Assembly: GCA_023333565.1 (NCBI GenBank)
Contig: JAJKFH010001094.1
Location: 3,534,001 to 3,598,000, forward strand
From: Puffinus mauretanicus
Lineage: Eukaryota > Chordata > Aves > Procellariiformes > Procellariidae
Direction: 5' to 3'
Length of the DNA stretch: 64,000 bases
Under the pieces are notes generated by a model, which made no database searches, was not told the origin of the DNA, and worked only from the letters and a program-made list of their open reading frames with translations. Numbering within the stretch: position 1 is the first letter of the stretch; each line of letters begins with the position of its first letter. Both the position numbers and the translations under genes were made by a program. Below, piece after piece: positions 50,201 through 64,000 of this stretch.

Positions 50201-53200
50201 GTAAGTCCCCAAATCCCCTTACCTCCTGCCCTTTGGGTTTCTTGCTGCTTTTTTTAGTTGTAAGCATTTAGGGGTAATACGGGCTAATGGTAATAATGAG
50301 CTGATACAGCTCCATTGCGTGTTTAAGTGGGTTTATATATTACACAATTTTTTTCCACTCCTGAATTGCTGGTTGCAGTCCTGGCGCTCACTTTTTCTTC
50401 AGCAGAGATAGGAGAAGTCTTTCTGTTGACTGCTTCTTGAAATTTCAAGGTATTTTCATTTCAAAGCCATTTGAATTTGGGGAAAATACCTCCTGTACAA
50501 AGAAAACGTAATATTTTCAGGGTTTCCTCTTGCAAGTCCTTGAGTAATCTGTGACAGATGAGAGGTTTTACAAGTCAAGAATATGAATCATTTAAAAACC
50601 TTGTGAAACAGAATGCCTTTTTCTGCATAGCCAAAGGGTATTTTGATACGAACGATAATTATAGATTGAGGCAGTCTGGAGTTGTCCCAGAAAGTTTTTC
50701 CTTTTTTTTTGTGTGTGTGTATTGGAAGCTGTATTCATCCATGTACATTAGCATATTTTTGGCATCTCCATCTAGTAAATCCAGCCCCACATAAGAGTAA
50801 TAAGAAATGGTTTCAATCTACTTTTACCTGATTGTTTCACTTCAGTATAAAATTAGCATTTTTTTAACCTGGTTTGGTTCCTGTGGAAATAGTCCTGCTG
50901 CCTAGACTGAAGTCTGTGTTAACTCTTTGCCCTCTGGTAAGTTTTGAACATGGTGGATCAGTTTCAGACACATTCCTCTCTGGACTAGAGGACTTAAAAA
51001 TGTGAAATTCTTAAATGTTTCCTGAAAACCAGTGACTCAAATTGGTGCCCCCACAAAGGGAAATATTGGTAAAACATGGCCCTTACCTGTTTGGATAAAT
51101 GTGCCTAGCACTAAGCAGCTATTTTAGTTCCAATAGCACTGTTTCATCTTATAGCAAACCAAGAACAGGTAAAGCATATGATGTTGTGAGTTGGGCTTTT
51201 GGAGCAATCATAGGGGGCATCACAGGGAGCTACGGTGTTACTTACGTGCTTTAGTGGATAAAACCAGAAGGCTTGGTATCACATGCTGAGGATGTTGGGA
51301 ACACAGATGTTGGCGACATAGGGAATGTGAGAAGGTACTGGATGGGAGGTCTGAGCATGTAGAGGAACCGTGGTAGCACAGTGTTAGGCATTGGAAAATG
51401 AGTTTAGGGTATTGGAGAGACTGGGAGAAGGGGAACATGAGGGTGGCTATTTAGGACGTGGAGGGAAAGGAGTGGGGGTTACAGTAAGCTAGGCTGCAGT
51501 ACTTGTTCCCATGAATAACCTCATAAAATACCCTGCTTTGAAAATAAAAGTAGGCTTCTGAAATTTAAAATCTTTTAGGAAAAAAACAGAAGACTGCTCT
51601 CAGAGCATCTGTTTTAAAACCAGTCTGGTTTGTTGGCCTTAACAGAATTACTTGTGTTTACAGTTAAGCTTGCAGTTGAGTGTTTTACTGGAACAGATGA
51701 GAAGACACAGCAGCCCCCAGTACTAGGCACTAAGAAATACTCTAAGCCTATTCTGCAGTAGTGCAGGCAACTCATGAAGGACTGTATTGCTTCAGTAAAA
51801 AGAGGCAAAGCGTACCTTCTGGTGGTCTGGAGTCAACAGAAAGTGTATAGAGTGGTTTCATGTTGAATGAACTTGTCCAGCCAGGTTTCATAGCTCAGAC
51901 CTGGCATCAAGGGCTGTGAAGACACATTCTAAAGTTTTTTTGATAAGTAAACTGAATACATACAGGTCTAACTGGGCAAAAGAAAAAAACACCCTGCTAC
52001 TCCTGCTTAATTTACCGTATCAAACAGGATGTTGCTCCAGACACCCCAGTAAATTAGAAGTGCAAATTGTGAAGTGTAGCCTTGCCCCTGCTGGCTGAAT
52101 GCCTGATGTTAATGGCAATAGTCAATAGCTCGTTCCAAGGAACACTGCTGCCAAATGAAAAATGAATAGTGTGTCCAGTCCCCAAGAAACCAACAGTTGA
52201 CCCTTCACATCTTTGAAGGTGTTTTGTCTCCAGCCTCTCAGGTTCCCAATCTAAATAACTGAGGAAACAGCAGGCAGCAGCACCCCTCATTCCTTTTTTC
52301 TCTTCCCTTCCCCTCTTCCCACTCCTCCTTTCCCAAAACCTAATGTAAGGTAAGCTTTGGTGTTTCGGTTCTCTTAAAGAAAGAACATGGGAGACTGTGA
52401 ATATCACTTGGTTTTTGGTGTGTGTTTGATGTGGAAAACACTCGGAATCCGGGAAGGTAACTGCCACTATGGCTGTATCCACATTAACAAAGTAGGCGGA
52501 ACCAGTAGGAATGGGTCTGTAGAAGCAAACATCTGCTGAATGCATTTCGGGGGCTTGGCTTTAGAACAGTCTCAGTCTGGCAGACTGAATGCCCTTGAGT
52601 CGCTGTAGTGTGTCTTTCAGTTTGGCTTCATCAGGACAGAATCAAGTTCGTGTGCTTGAAGATCACCACACACTCAGGTGGTGACAAAGTGGGGACAATT
52701 GGAAGGGTCATTACAAAAGCACGCTTCTGACCTCAACTAAAATGCTGATGCATCCTGTATTCAATGTTCGTGACCAATCCATAGGGGTGAGAGATCCATA
52801 CATCCCTAATGGCTTAGATTTGTGTGTGCATTTGCACAGATTTTATGAGCCTGCACTCCTGTTTAGAGAGGGAATGTTCCTGGCCTTGTGGGTATGACCT
52901 TCACAATGTAAACTGATACAAGACAATGTTTTGAATTAGCAGCCAGACTGCAACAAGAGAAGCAAAGAAACTATGAGCTTTTCCCAGTCTGCTCAATAGA
53001 GGATTAGTGTTGAAGCCTATTATTACCACATGCATGGCAACACTGTTAACTATTGCATTGCTGCTGGTCATTCTACTGTTTGTTTCAAAGCCAGCTTGTG
53101 GATACTGCCCAATCCTTTTTGTGCTTGTTTGGGTTGATGAAATTGAGCTGAAAGGTTTGAATGTAGCAATATTTAATATTGTGGTGAGTCGTAAGAACAA

Positions 53201-56200
53201 TGAGGAATTATTTGCATTCTTGGGGTATCAGGCAGTGTGTTGTGGATTTGCTTTAAAACTCGGTGTGGGAGCATTAGAGTTCATGTTTGGTATTTGTGTT
53301 GTGGGTGCTCCTGGGTATCCCAGGAAGGGACTATACAAAAGCAAAACAGAAGGCAGTTCTCACCTTAGAGGAGTTTAATCATTGCCATTGTAGTATTTTA
53401 GGAAGTATCTCCAAATAATTTTATATGAGTGTTGGTTTTGAAATGCATAAAACTTAGTCTGTTCTCACCACCACTGCCATCACTAAAATTTTGATGATAC
53501 CTAATAAACTGCAGGCTTCAGAACAAAGATGTTCCAAGTCAGGAGAAATATAGATGCTATAAAATGCTTCCAAAAGAAAAAAAGCAAAAATCGTGTAGCT
53601 CATATGTTTTGATACCGTAGGGCATTTTGGGATGCTATTCAAAGGTTAAAGTAGCTTGAAAGAATAGTTAAGGGAGTCCTCCCTGTACGGAAATTCTGGC
53701 TGCTTGCTCCTCACGTGAAGGAGCCACAGCTCCTTTTATCTGTTTTTCTCCTCTTCAATCCATGTGCACATTCCTAAGGGTGGCCAACTCGGAAACAGTC
53801 TTTGCAGAAGCAGGCAAAAGCTGGATTTAGAATTGGTTATTAGAGTTAACTTTTGCTTATGGTCTCAAGAAATGGACTAGGCAGCCAGTCAATCTCTGGT
53901 TAAAACAGTGTAAAAAAACGGTGGTCATGTGTCTTATGGCAAAAAATAGTATTGAGTACATCCACTCTGTAGCTGCATGAAAACATCCATACACACCTAC
54001 ATGGTTTTGATGAAGGGCCAAAGAAAAACTCCTTAGTTGAAAAGAGAATAGTAAATGTTGACTCTGTTAAAATACAGATATTATTACTTCAGTGCATTTT
54101 AAGATTAGCTGTGGTAAGATGACAAAAAATACGGAAATTGGAAGAACAAACCTTTCTGGGTGTTTAAGACATATTGTGCCTTCAGGTGTAGGAATTACAT
54201 TTCATTCCTGCTAAGCTTGAACTCTAGAGATGTTCTAACTTCCCCTTGTATATACTATATATCAGCTCTGAGCTATGCAGAGGAACCTCTAAATTCTGTA
54301 ACAACTCACCTGAGATGTGCATTTGCCTTCCCTCAAGAGAATTACAGTGTTATAAACATCAGCAGTTTTTCAGAAACATATCCAGAATCAAAAATACACA
54401 TAAACACTCAAAAAGAGTTCTCTGAGAAATTTGAACGTAACACAGCTCTGTTGCTATTTTAAAAAATCTCTGGAATTTGAGTTTTCTTTGCAGAAAAGCT
54501 ATGTGTAAAGAAAATGCACATTGGGAAAAAAAAGAAACCAAAAAAAAGTTATGAATAATGAAGATAGCGTGTTTGTATATTTTTTTAAAAAAGAACTCAT
54601 TTAGTGGCTACTGTGAGACAGATGGAATATTTGCAATTATTTCAAAGTTTTCTCTTTCTCTGTTACCTCATTTACTATTACTATTTGCTACAGTGTGAAG
54701 CCTCTTAGATAAATTAATATGGACTACTGGCAGTTGCCTGTAGATAAAGAGCTGTTTTATAATTACTGCAGTAGCATTTTAGCTGCTACTAGATATCACT
54801 TGTGTCATCATCTCCATACCTGGAGTAGCTAATGAGAAATGTGTAAACCAGACTTTTGAAAGAATTGTTTGCTCCAGTGTCTGTGCACGCTGATGTTGGG
54901 AATTTGTCAGGGCTAACATTATATTCTTCTTACCCATATGCAGTAGGCTTTTTTCTTTCAGCATTTCCTTATGGGAAAGCAAAACGTTATTAAAGGCTAT
55001 TTATTAAAAATTTCTTCATACACAGATCTTGTAGGGTCTAATTTCCTGTCCATATTTGGCTTTTGACGGAGTAGTTCCTCTCAAATTTATATAAGTAGGA
55101 ATGTCTTGACCTAATTAGTGACTGAAGTTTAGCTTTAAAACAGCACTCTGTTTCAGCCCTTGATGATATTTCTCTCCCAAAAAGACAATTCACCATAATC
55201 TGACAAATCTAATTTTGAAAGCTATTGGTTAATAGACATTTAAACATTTGTTTAAACACTTTCCAGGTTGATTTTAGGCTTAGAGGGCCTTGTGTTGCTG
55301 TATTGCCCACTGAGGAAAGTGGAAAGTTCTACATTTTTCCTGCCGTCAGAGTTGGATCAGAATTTGTTTGTAGAACTATTTTCCCAAACATCCAATGCAT
55401 ACAAGCAGAAAGTGTCACACATTGCCAGGAGAAAATGTTAGAAACAGTAATGTGCATATAAGGCAAGGAGTTGCGGGTCCCTGCGTTACAGCTCTAATCT
55501 CCGATTCGGGCTTTCTCTGTTTGGACACTTGCTCCACCTCTCTGCTTCAGATACAGCCATCTAAAACAAAACTCTTCACAATGTGCCTGCTTAGAGTGAA
55601 TTTTGTTGATGATTGGATTTGTTGTGTCCTGGGGTTACTCATCTTCCCAGTCCTTTTATGGCCTTTGGAAGAGAACCTTGCTCTGGTCTTCGGGGTTTCT
55701 CCTCAGATCATCTTGTAGTTGGGTCTTTCGCCAGGCTGGGGAGAGCAACCGTGGCTGGCTGTGATCGCCTCAGCAAGTTAAGTTTTGATCGACACCTGCA
55801 ATTCTGCTCTCTCCATAAAACATCAACAGAAGTGCCCAGTGGCCAGACAGCTTTCACTAAGCACAGCACTATTTATTTCAGGAACAAAAAGTGTCAGAGG
55901 AGCAAAGCTGTCACAAAAAAAACACAATAGAAAGCCTGCACAAATGCTGAACAGAGAGGGTATTAGGTATCATAGGCCTTGGCAGATATATTAGTGCAGC
56001 GGTATCAGTTCTTTGTTCCAGCCTGGCTTCCCTTCATGTGGCTGCTCTTGGATCCAGTGGGAGTGACTTCTCTTTATCAGGCTGTCACTTTTTGTCTTTC
56101 CCAGTTCTGTAGCTGGTGGACCACTTCAGCCAGACGAAACCAGGATTTGCCGTTTCCAGACCCACCAAGTGTGACACGAACGCAGTTAGCTTTTGCCTCT

Positions 56201-59200
56201 GTTTCACCCCTTTACAAGTAGATACAGTCAACACTTAAATGCAAGGGTCTCTGAATATTCCCAACACGTATGGCTTCTGATCCATTATCCCTTTCAGTGC
56301 TTCCAAGGGTCACTTCTGTCATTTTTGTGTGGTGTTAATGTTGTTAGAAGCAATGCACCAAAAAGCTTCTGTAGCGGGGTTAGTGCAGTGGTAGTGTGCT
56401 GTATGGTCTTTTAGGGAAGTAATGGTAGAGAAGCCTGTAGGTTGCCAGTTCTTTTCCTTAAATATCCTGAATATGTGGTAGAGGTGTTTACTGTGTGCCA
56501 AAAGATTCCCATTTTCATTTAGTATTTCTCCACAAAATAACAGCTATGGTATTATGAACCTCTTTCTAGGTGAACAGGTGGAAAAGAGTCTTCCACTTCA
56601 ACTGTCATCCTGAATATCAAGAGAGGGAAATAATGCAGACAAGGGAGTATAGCAGCCTCATGCCTTCTCAGTGATTTCCAGTGTCCTTATGCCCATGGAT
56701 AAAACTGCCTCTGTGCTGTGCAAGGAGGACTTATATCACTATATAGCCCAGACTGATAATGAAGCCGGTAATGATCACCCACTGAAGCATTTCTGAAGAA
56801 ATCAGCCAGTGGGGGATATTGGTGCACCAAAAGCCAGGTTTGGGCCTCAATCCTGCAAAAGAAGCATAATCCATGCAGCACGATCAGATCATTGACTGGG
56901 TAGAATCAATCGCGGCACAAACAGCGGACAGCACAAACATAAACTTCTTGGCAGGGTAAGGCTTAAAGCAGAAAGACTTGTTCTGTAGACGTCAAGCTAG
57001 CCATGTGGATTTTGAAGGTTCAGCGTATGTTTTTCTTCTCTTAGTTTTCTAAACCAAACTAAATCATTCCCACTCCTTAGTGTTTATAACAGGTAAACAC
57101 ACTTCATAACATTGAATGTTCCCATGCTGCCCTTCACAACTACTATAACGACTGTGTGTGCATTTATCTTCTGTAATCTTTCTCATCCATTGATCTCTCC
57201 AGCCCTGAAGACACTTTTTCTTCACTCAAGATCTTCTACTTTGTAATAAGCTGATAACTGAATACCATTTTTCAGATAAAATCACTCCAGATTCTCAAGA
57301 GATTCTTTGCACCATGGTGCTTCAGTGCACCCATCTGAGTTGTGTTTGGGGGTTTTTTTGCTGCTGTATCAGATTACAAATGCCTGTCTAATTTACTGTC
57401 TGCTGTTACATCTTTCAGCATTGCTATAAGCGCAATACTGTAAATTATTCCCCCCCTTATTTAATGAACATTGTTGACCTGGACAAGTATCATACTTGTT
57501 CACGTTTCAGGTCTTCCTATGTCCCTTATTATCATGTCTTTATACAGCCTTGGGCCTGCAGCATCTCTTATTTTAATATCTTCTAGAAAATTTCATGGGT
57601 GCACTGTTTTTTCCTAATCCTCATTCTCTAAATTGTGCTAATCAATGGGGAGGCTTCCACTGACTGTAAAAACTTTGGAATTGTTGTTATATTAAAAACA
57701 AGCAAACAAAACTCTTCCATGTTGTACCTCACCACACATTGCATATTTTCAGTTTTTCAGTATGCACTGAGGCAGTCATGATCATCTTTGGATTCCTCCC
57801 TCCCATCTTCAGTTCTGTGTGCAAGCTGGATGTCATTAATTGTGGTGAAGTTTGTGTAACGCATAGCTGAAGTATAGCTGTTGCTGTATGAAAACCCAGA
57901 TGTGGTCCATCTGCTGCAGTGGATGGACTTGCTGCAGTAGAAGTGCCAGAGCTTTAAAGCAGAGGTCTGTAGCTGGGACAGGCATAGCTGAAGTAGCAAT
58001 GAGAGTTACGTGGATACTCTCACACTTTTAAGTGTATGCAGAACCAAATGACACCAGTATTACTAGATAGATGCCCATCCTACTGCAACCTAACATCTGC
58101 TGTGGGTTTTTTAGCCCTCACAAGCTGTTATTCCTGAGCCCCAGCTCAGCTCTTTGTTTTCCTCATTCTGTCTACCTTTTCAGCAGAAGATTTGTGGTTA
58201 CGGGAGAGAAATAGATGAGTGATGGGTTGTGCTGGAGCACAGATCCCGAATGCCTCAAGGGTACCATGGAAGAATAGGGCCCATTGCCATCAGCTCTGCT
58301 TTTAGCCAGAGGCTCCACTATTGCAGGGAAGGAAAGGGAAGTCCCTTAAGTGACAGAGCTCAGACTCTCAGTGCGGTTAGCTCAAGTGCAAGGAGGACAG
58401 GACAGTGAGGAAGGACTGGATCCACAGTTCATCCAGAGCCTTCTGAAAACCCATAGGCATGTCGGCCCCAAGATTTAATAGGGTCTCTGTAATTGGCAGT
58501 CTTGTTTGCTTTTTTTATTGGTACAGGTGTCATGAAAGATCAGAATGATATCTCCCAGCAGTAATTTGGAGGCTGCTGAAGAGGTAAAGGATAGTGTCAT
58601 ATACGGCTCTGAAAGTAAGCTGGATGTTCAAAAGTAAAAGTGTTTTGCTGAAAGTTGTAACTCCTTGATTTTGGGAGTGGATAACAGGTGTCCTTTGGGT
58701 TTTATGTGTGTAATTTTTTCAGCTTCAGATTAGGTGGTTCAGGTTCTAAACCTGCCATGCCTGCCTTTCCGCATACCTGGAGCAGTTTTACTTAGGACAG
58801 CGTCTTCTGCCCTTAGTGACCAAGAATTGTTGCAGCTTTGCCAACTCTATCCCTGTTTCATTACAGCTTATGCTCTTTTATCTCCCTACTTTCCTTTGGT
58901 CTTTCTCTTGCCATGTCTTCCTCTCACTCCTAATCTCCACTCGTTTACATTTTCTCCCTCCCAATTTACTTTTAACTGGGTAGGGGGTTAATTTTTGTGG
59001 GATTAAAATGAAACCATTCAGGTACTTGAAACAAAGCACATGCATAGCTCTTAGACCAAGGACTGAGCTTTCAGCACCGATGAAAGAGTAGGCCCTTGTT
59101 TTCCAGAACTCTTCCCCCTAAGAAGCTATAGAAGGAGGGGTGCTAACTGTAAATTGCAGTATGTTCATTGTCTGTGGCAGAAATTGGCAAATAAATTAAC

Positions 59201-62200
59201 AGTGAAGTTTCCATCCATGTTAGAGCTGCATCTGTAGCTGCTGAAGTCAGTGGAAACGTTCCTATTGACTCCTATCATCATAGCCATTACTTGTGATTTT
59301 TGTTTTTTACTGTGGTATCTTTGTAAATAAGAAATTGGTATTTGCATCTTCTGCATACATTTCTCATTAATAGTTCCTCTCCTGCAAAATGATGACCACT
59401 ACTATTGTACAACTCTTTGGAAGCACAGTTTCCAAGGGCTAGGTTTTTGCAATGCTGAAGGGTTGCAAAAGGAAACACTGGCATGGCCTGATACAACTCA
59501 CTACGAGCTGCACTTGTGAATTGTAGAGGCTGTTGTCATCACTTTGTGTTCTTCTTCAAGTGATAAATTGGGTGGTAAGAGAAGAAACATCAGAAATAGG
59601 AAGCTTACCGATGGCTTACACTTGTATTATCTTGCAAAATAATTTTATTACTTATGCTTTACAACATCCCTTTCCTGCAGATTTCCACGCAAATTTCAAA
59701 ACAGATCAGCCAGAGCTTGGCCTCTTTGTACAGAAAATGATTTTTTAAAAGCATTTTGCTAACTGTTTTCATATGTCATTATACTACAGACATACATATT
59801 GGCCAAAAGCACTTTTGCATTTTTAAATTTCAAGCTAAAGCAAATCTGTTCAGCTAAAGACTACAAGTCCTTCTGTAATTTCAGGAGTACAGCATTTCTT
59901 ATTCATAAGGGATCAAGACATGAAGTGTAGCTTCTATTTTTATGCCATAATTGCATTAAATTTATAGAAAGCAAGCGTTGTAATATGTAGTGCTAAATCA
60001 AATTAGTGATGGATAAGAGACTGGAATAGCGTACCAAATTCAGGCACCTGTCTGACATTGTGTTCCTGTCTCATGTTAATTATTTGCTTCTTTGAAGGTA
60101 GCCCAGGTTATTCTAAGTTTTGTAGTTGTTATTCTTGGAGAATGTGGAAAGATAGGCTGGTCATATATATCAGCAAAATACTGTTTGAGAAAGGGGAGTA
60201 AGTTTTCTCATTTTTGCCTCTGAAGTAAAACCAAACTGGCCATAAAGGTCACTCAGCTATTTCTAATTTGAACCCCATCAGTCCTTCTGAGGAAGACGTA
60301 CTGACTACCTGTTTGCTTCTCTGTGGGAATTTCAGGCAAGCTTTCAAATACTGAGGTCCTGTCTGTTTAGTGTAGGCTGCTGGCAGCACTTGAAGTCCCC
60401 ATTACGTTTTTTACAGATCTTTTTGAGGGGTGGCCTTTATCAACATTTTCCCTAATTCCTCTGAAGAACTTTCAGAAGCGTGCTTTTTGTCAATTGGTTA
60501 CTGTCTTTCATCTGAATGATAGCTTTCTTTGGTGGCCAGGGTTCTTTATCTCTCTCTATATATAGTGCTTGTGAAGTATATTGGGATCGCTCAGCATGGA
60601 AGTGACAGCGCAGAGTATTTTTAGCAGTAAAAGGCTGTGCTTGGAGGTATCTGGTTCAGTGAGGACACGCAGTCCGTCAGAACTGCTGCTGGTTCCCAAA
60701 CCACTTGCTAATGTTTGTCTCTAGTGTGCCTTGGTCCCTCTGGCTGCTGCTCAGGCCCCGGCTGCCTGGCGCCTGGTCGTGCATCACCTTCTCCATTTCC
60801 TCTAGGGACCGTGCGAGATGCGGGAGGTCTGACTGCTGCTGCTCCTGTCCCAGTGCAGCTTTGCAGGTCTGCAGCCTGCAGCAAGAGGCAGCCGGCACCT
60901 CTATGTGCCCCAGAGCAGGGGAGGCAGAGAGCAATGTCTGCTGGCTCCCCGTCTTAGATGCCCTCACCGTCCCCGTCTCCAGCTCCAGGACCACCTGATG
61001 ATGTTCAGAGGGCAGCACATCTCGAATACTCCCTTGTTTGACGCTTTCCTTAATTATTTAGCTGTTTACCATCCAGGGAAATGAAGCCGCAGATCTGAGA
61101 GCGAGTGCAAATTGTTTGCTTTTTGGCCAAGCGGGGCCAAACCCAGACTATGCAGTGCATTGCCAGCTAAGCAGAGAGCTAGTTTAAAGGTTAATCTTAT
61201 TTCAAAAATAGAGGGAGGGAGATGCATTACAATGCTTCATTGGAAAAATGTCAAAAGCCATTAGCTGCTGGCTGAAATATATGAAAGGGAGCAGCATTAA
61301 CTCTGCTCTTCATTTTGTGTGGAGGTGAAACGAAGCATTTTGCCATTTACCTTCAGGAATTAAGATGCGACATGTTTTTAAGTTCAGTTCCTTTGTTATA
61401 GGGATTCTCAGTAGCAATATGAAATAAAATTTGTTCTCCTTTGCACATACTCTTTCTCTTTAACGTACCATATTATCTGTTCACTTACATATGGCATGAA
61501 TGTTGATAAATATATCTACACATATATGCAGTGCACTAAACAGCTGTGTATTTCACAAGCACAATTTTCTTTGTCAATGTGCTACATGCATAATGTCCAT
61601 GTTCAGGGAATAGCATGCCTGGAATAGTATCACCTGCCAACTAAAACAGGTCAATCGGACATATTCATGCATTCCAACCTCCTGACCAGTTTCAACTACT
61701 GCTATTTTTAATTTGCCAGGGGATAGTTCTTTCTTATCTTTCACCTTCCAAAAATACATACCTTCAAAAACTGAAAGAGAAAGGAGGTATCTGGACCTGC
61801 ATGTATTTTTCTAGAGCTAAAATTTGTTTGGCTTAAAAATTGAAACTAAGGTAAACTTCTACTCGACTAAAAATGTTTTATTTCTTTGGAAAGAGGGAAG
61901 TACCTAGCTTTTCAAAAGAGACAGACAGGGCTTACATCTGGCTGTGAGAAGGATCTATGTACTGGATTTCTAAATCGTGACATTTGGAAATGTTTTATTT
62001 ACAAAAATGTTTTTATGCTTAAAGGCTCCGCTGCTCCTACTTGGGATAACCTGCATATTGCAGAGCTCCATAAACTCATATTAAAATACCCTTTCTACTG
62101 CCTGAGCCTGTATTTCATCAGTGGCCGCTGTCCATAAACTGTGTGTGCATGACTAACTCCATGTGTGTTATCCCTTCCGTGATGTGCTTTGCGACCTGAC

Positions 62201-64000
62201 CTTTTGCTCTGGATGCTGTCCTTCCCACACACCCCTGTCTCTCGCCTCCGTGGCAGGAGGCAGCGTGCAGATGCTACTCGTTTGGGAGCAGCTTGTTCCA
62301 GCTTTCCCGTGGTCTCACCTGTCAGCTGTAACCACAGACCGGCTTGCTTATCCCTTCCCTTTGGGGGTCTTCTACCTTGGATGTGCAGATGGAGAGCGGG
62401 CCTCTTTCTCAGCCTGGTTTTCCAGGCTTCCTGCATGTTTCCAACAAAAAGGAGGAAAGGGCTTTCTGCAGTCATCCCCGCTGGCTCAGCTCGCAATAGG
62501 GATGTGATTTGGTTTGGGTATGGGCATATGTCGACATCTCTGACAAATTAGAGAGATTGCGTGACGCAGAGTTCACGCTGCCTTTGTGCTAGCTGTGGGA
62601 AGCAGACAACAGCCAATGCAGTGGAAGTGCCAGCTGGCCCCCACAGATACTATGTATGAACACAGCATTTTAAACTGATTCTGGGATCCCTTGTGCCACT
62701 AAACTCTGCCCTAAAATGTCTGCGACTTCTTAAGCAAGGCCATCCAGTCTAGCTCAGCTAAGCCTCCTTAAGCAAGCATGATATTTTATAAACAATATAT
62801 CTTGAGGAACCGTAATTGCCCATACATCTTAATAACATGGCAGGCATTGGAGCATCTCCAGCATCTTACAGAGACTAAATATGACAAACAAACATCACGA
62901 GTGATATGAAGCCAGAGAGCAGCGTGCCTGAGCTGATGCTCTCTGTGCCCCATCAGGACGAGGGCCGGGCAGGGTTCCCAGGCTCCAGCTCAGTGCAGTG
63001 TTTCAGTATATGCTCACCTTTAAGTACAAAGTGTTTCCCCTGCCAAAGCAAAAGGGACAGTTCATAGGTTTAAATCTCCTTGTGTATATATAAGTGTTCT
63101 TGGTTTCCACAGAATGGTGTGGGTAATTCTGGATAATCTGTATTCAGGATGGTCCTTTACTGAAGGTAGTCATTAGTAAGCCAAAGCTCTGAGAGCGACA
63201 GTGTATACTTATCTGCCCTTTTTTTTAATATATAATTTGGCATTTAAAAGAAGACACAACCAGCTATAAAGTACAGAGGAAGAACAGAAATCATACCAGA
63301 GGATTTTATCGTTGAAGGGTTACTGCAGAGATGTATTATGTGAATGTGCTGGAAGATTTCCACTTCAATACAGAGCATGAAACACAGCTAGTGAAATAAT
63401 TACTGACAATTAGCAAGTCAGCAAAGGGAAAATGTATTGTAGATAGCATTGCCATTTACAATTATCCATTGCAATCATTAATGACATCTTTAAAAGGATT
63501 TTTGTTGTAAATCCCTCAAGAGAGTGACACCAAAGAGTCAATGTTGGTAGCCCACTTACCTTCCTCCTTTGAGAGCACAGCTACGTAAAACCAACAGGAC
63601 AACATTGGCATCTGCTTGCTGCTTTATTTCAGTGAAAGCGTAGTTTCCTTTGGTTTAGAAGTCTTTGTTTAACATTCGTGTATATATATATATCTCTATC
63701 TTAATAATACGTTAGTCTTTGCGTTTCTTGGCTTTGTCCGTTGGGCTGCCCCTTCTGCTTTGCAGTTGGTCACACTGTCAATCCACTCTCAGGCACGGTG
63801 TCCCTTGTTGTGTGGCGTCATCTTTGTTTTCTTGTTGACCTATGTGATAACGAAGCGAGTGCTTCACAGTGTTTACAATCGATGTATTTTAATCTCGGAT
63901 TGAGCGGTTCACATTTTTCCTCAGCTTTTGGGGCGACTAATAATTAATGTAATTGTCTTCAGAACCGAGTCACAGCACCCACCCAGGATTGTTTCCGTAG
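50201..64000 (+). other. HECW1: HECW1 intron after coding exon 2 (5' part)
   Basis: It begins with the consensus donor GTAAGT and continues to the window end. I searched by eye for the next coding exon, expected to complete the Asp codon and read like DEVLSENFLDY, and did not see it. The stretch has two locally GC-richer patches (about 60660-61020 and 62200-62500) and AT-rich blocks that look conserved-element-like (61030-61400, 62690-62900, 63300-63520). No RNA gene, LTR or CR1 copy was recognised. Confidence 0.75.
63397..63483. promoter_or_regulatory. Candidate homeodomain-site cluster (intronic enhancer-like)
   Basis: Within 87 bases there are TAATTA (63397-63402), CAATTAG (63407-63413), CAATTAT (63459-63465) and the palindrome CATTAATG (63476-63483), a dense set of homeodomain-type cores. 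The surrounding sequence is free of repeats and simple runs. This pattern is common in conserved vertebrate developmental enhancers, but conservation cannot be judged from one sequence. Confidence 0.3.

Noticed and set aside
52054..52545. 163-codon minus-strand open frame in the third intron
   Set aside because: No recognisable domain, composition like the surrounding intron, no splice or promoter context; longest of many chance frames.
62095..62551. Overlapping open frames of 114-133 codons on both strands
   Set aside because: Simultaneous openness on both strands, no recognised family, and no splice sites that fit HECW1 reading phase.

Overview
This is vertebrate, almost certainly avian, nuclear DNA. 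Nearly all of it is non-coding and carries two short coding exons of one large plus-strand gene, HECW1 (NEDL1), a HECT-type E3 ubiquitin ligase. The bird assignment rests on a truncated CR1 3' end at 25219-25275, on two LTRs that look avian, and on the overall scarcity of repeats. There are no bacterial genes, operons or CRISPR arrays, and I recognised no tRNA or rRNA genes.

Layout: 1-30330 is the 3' part of the intron before the first coding exon. 30331-30388 is that exon, with a short 5' UTR and nine codons (MLLHLCSVK) ending at a GT donor. 30389-49875 is a 19,487-bp intron. 49876-50200 is the second coding exon (108 codons plus one base), which continues the protein as [19 protein letters not shown] and enters the HECW N-terminal domain. 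50201-64000 is the 5' part of the next intron. I did not find the following coding exon, which should complete a split Asp codon, so it probably lies beyond the window. No CpG-island promoter or first non-coding exon was recognised.

Repeats: a solo LTR at 17795-18379, a second, unrelated LTR at about 33240-33802, and the CR1 fragment. All three read on the minus strand, antisense to HECW1. There are also three small tandem duplications (3849-3922, 12767-12794, 46618-46677) and several simple repeats.

The most interesting points are in the HECW1 start region. A 14-residue upstream ORF in weak context overlaps the annotated start. A second in-frame Met (residue 22) sits in a strong Kozak context in the next exon, where the paralogue HECW2 begins. 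Several AT-rich intronic stretches look like candidate conserved regulatory elements, but that needs an alignment. I found no convincing new biological system, and the many open frames of 60-160 codons look like chance.
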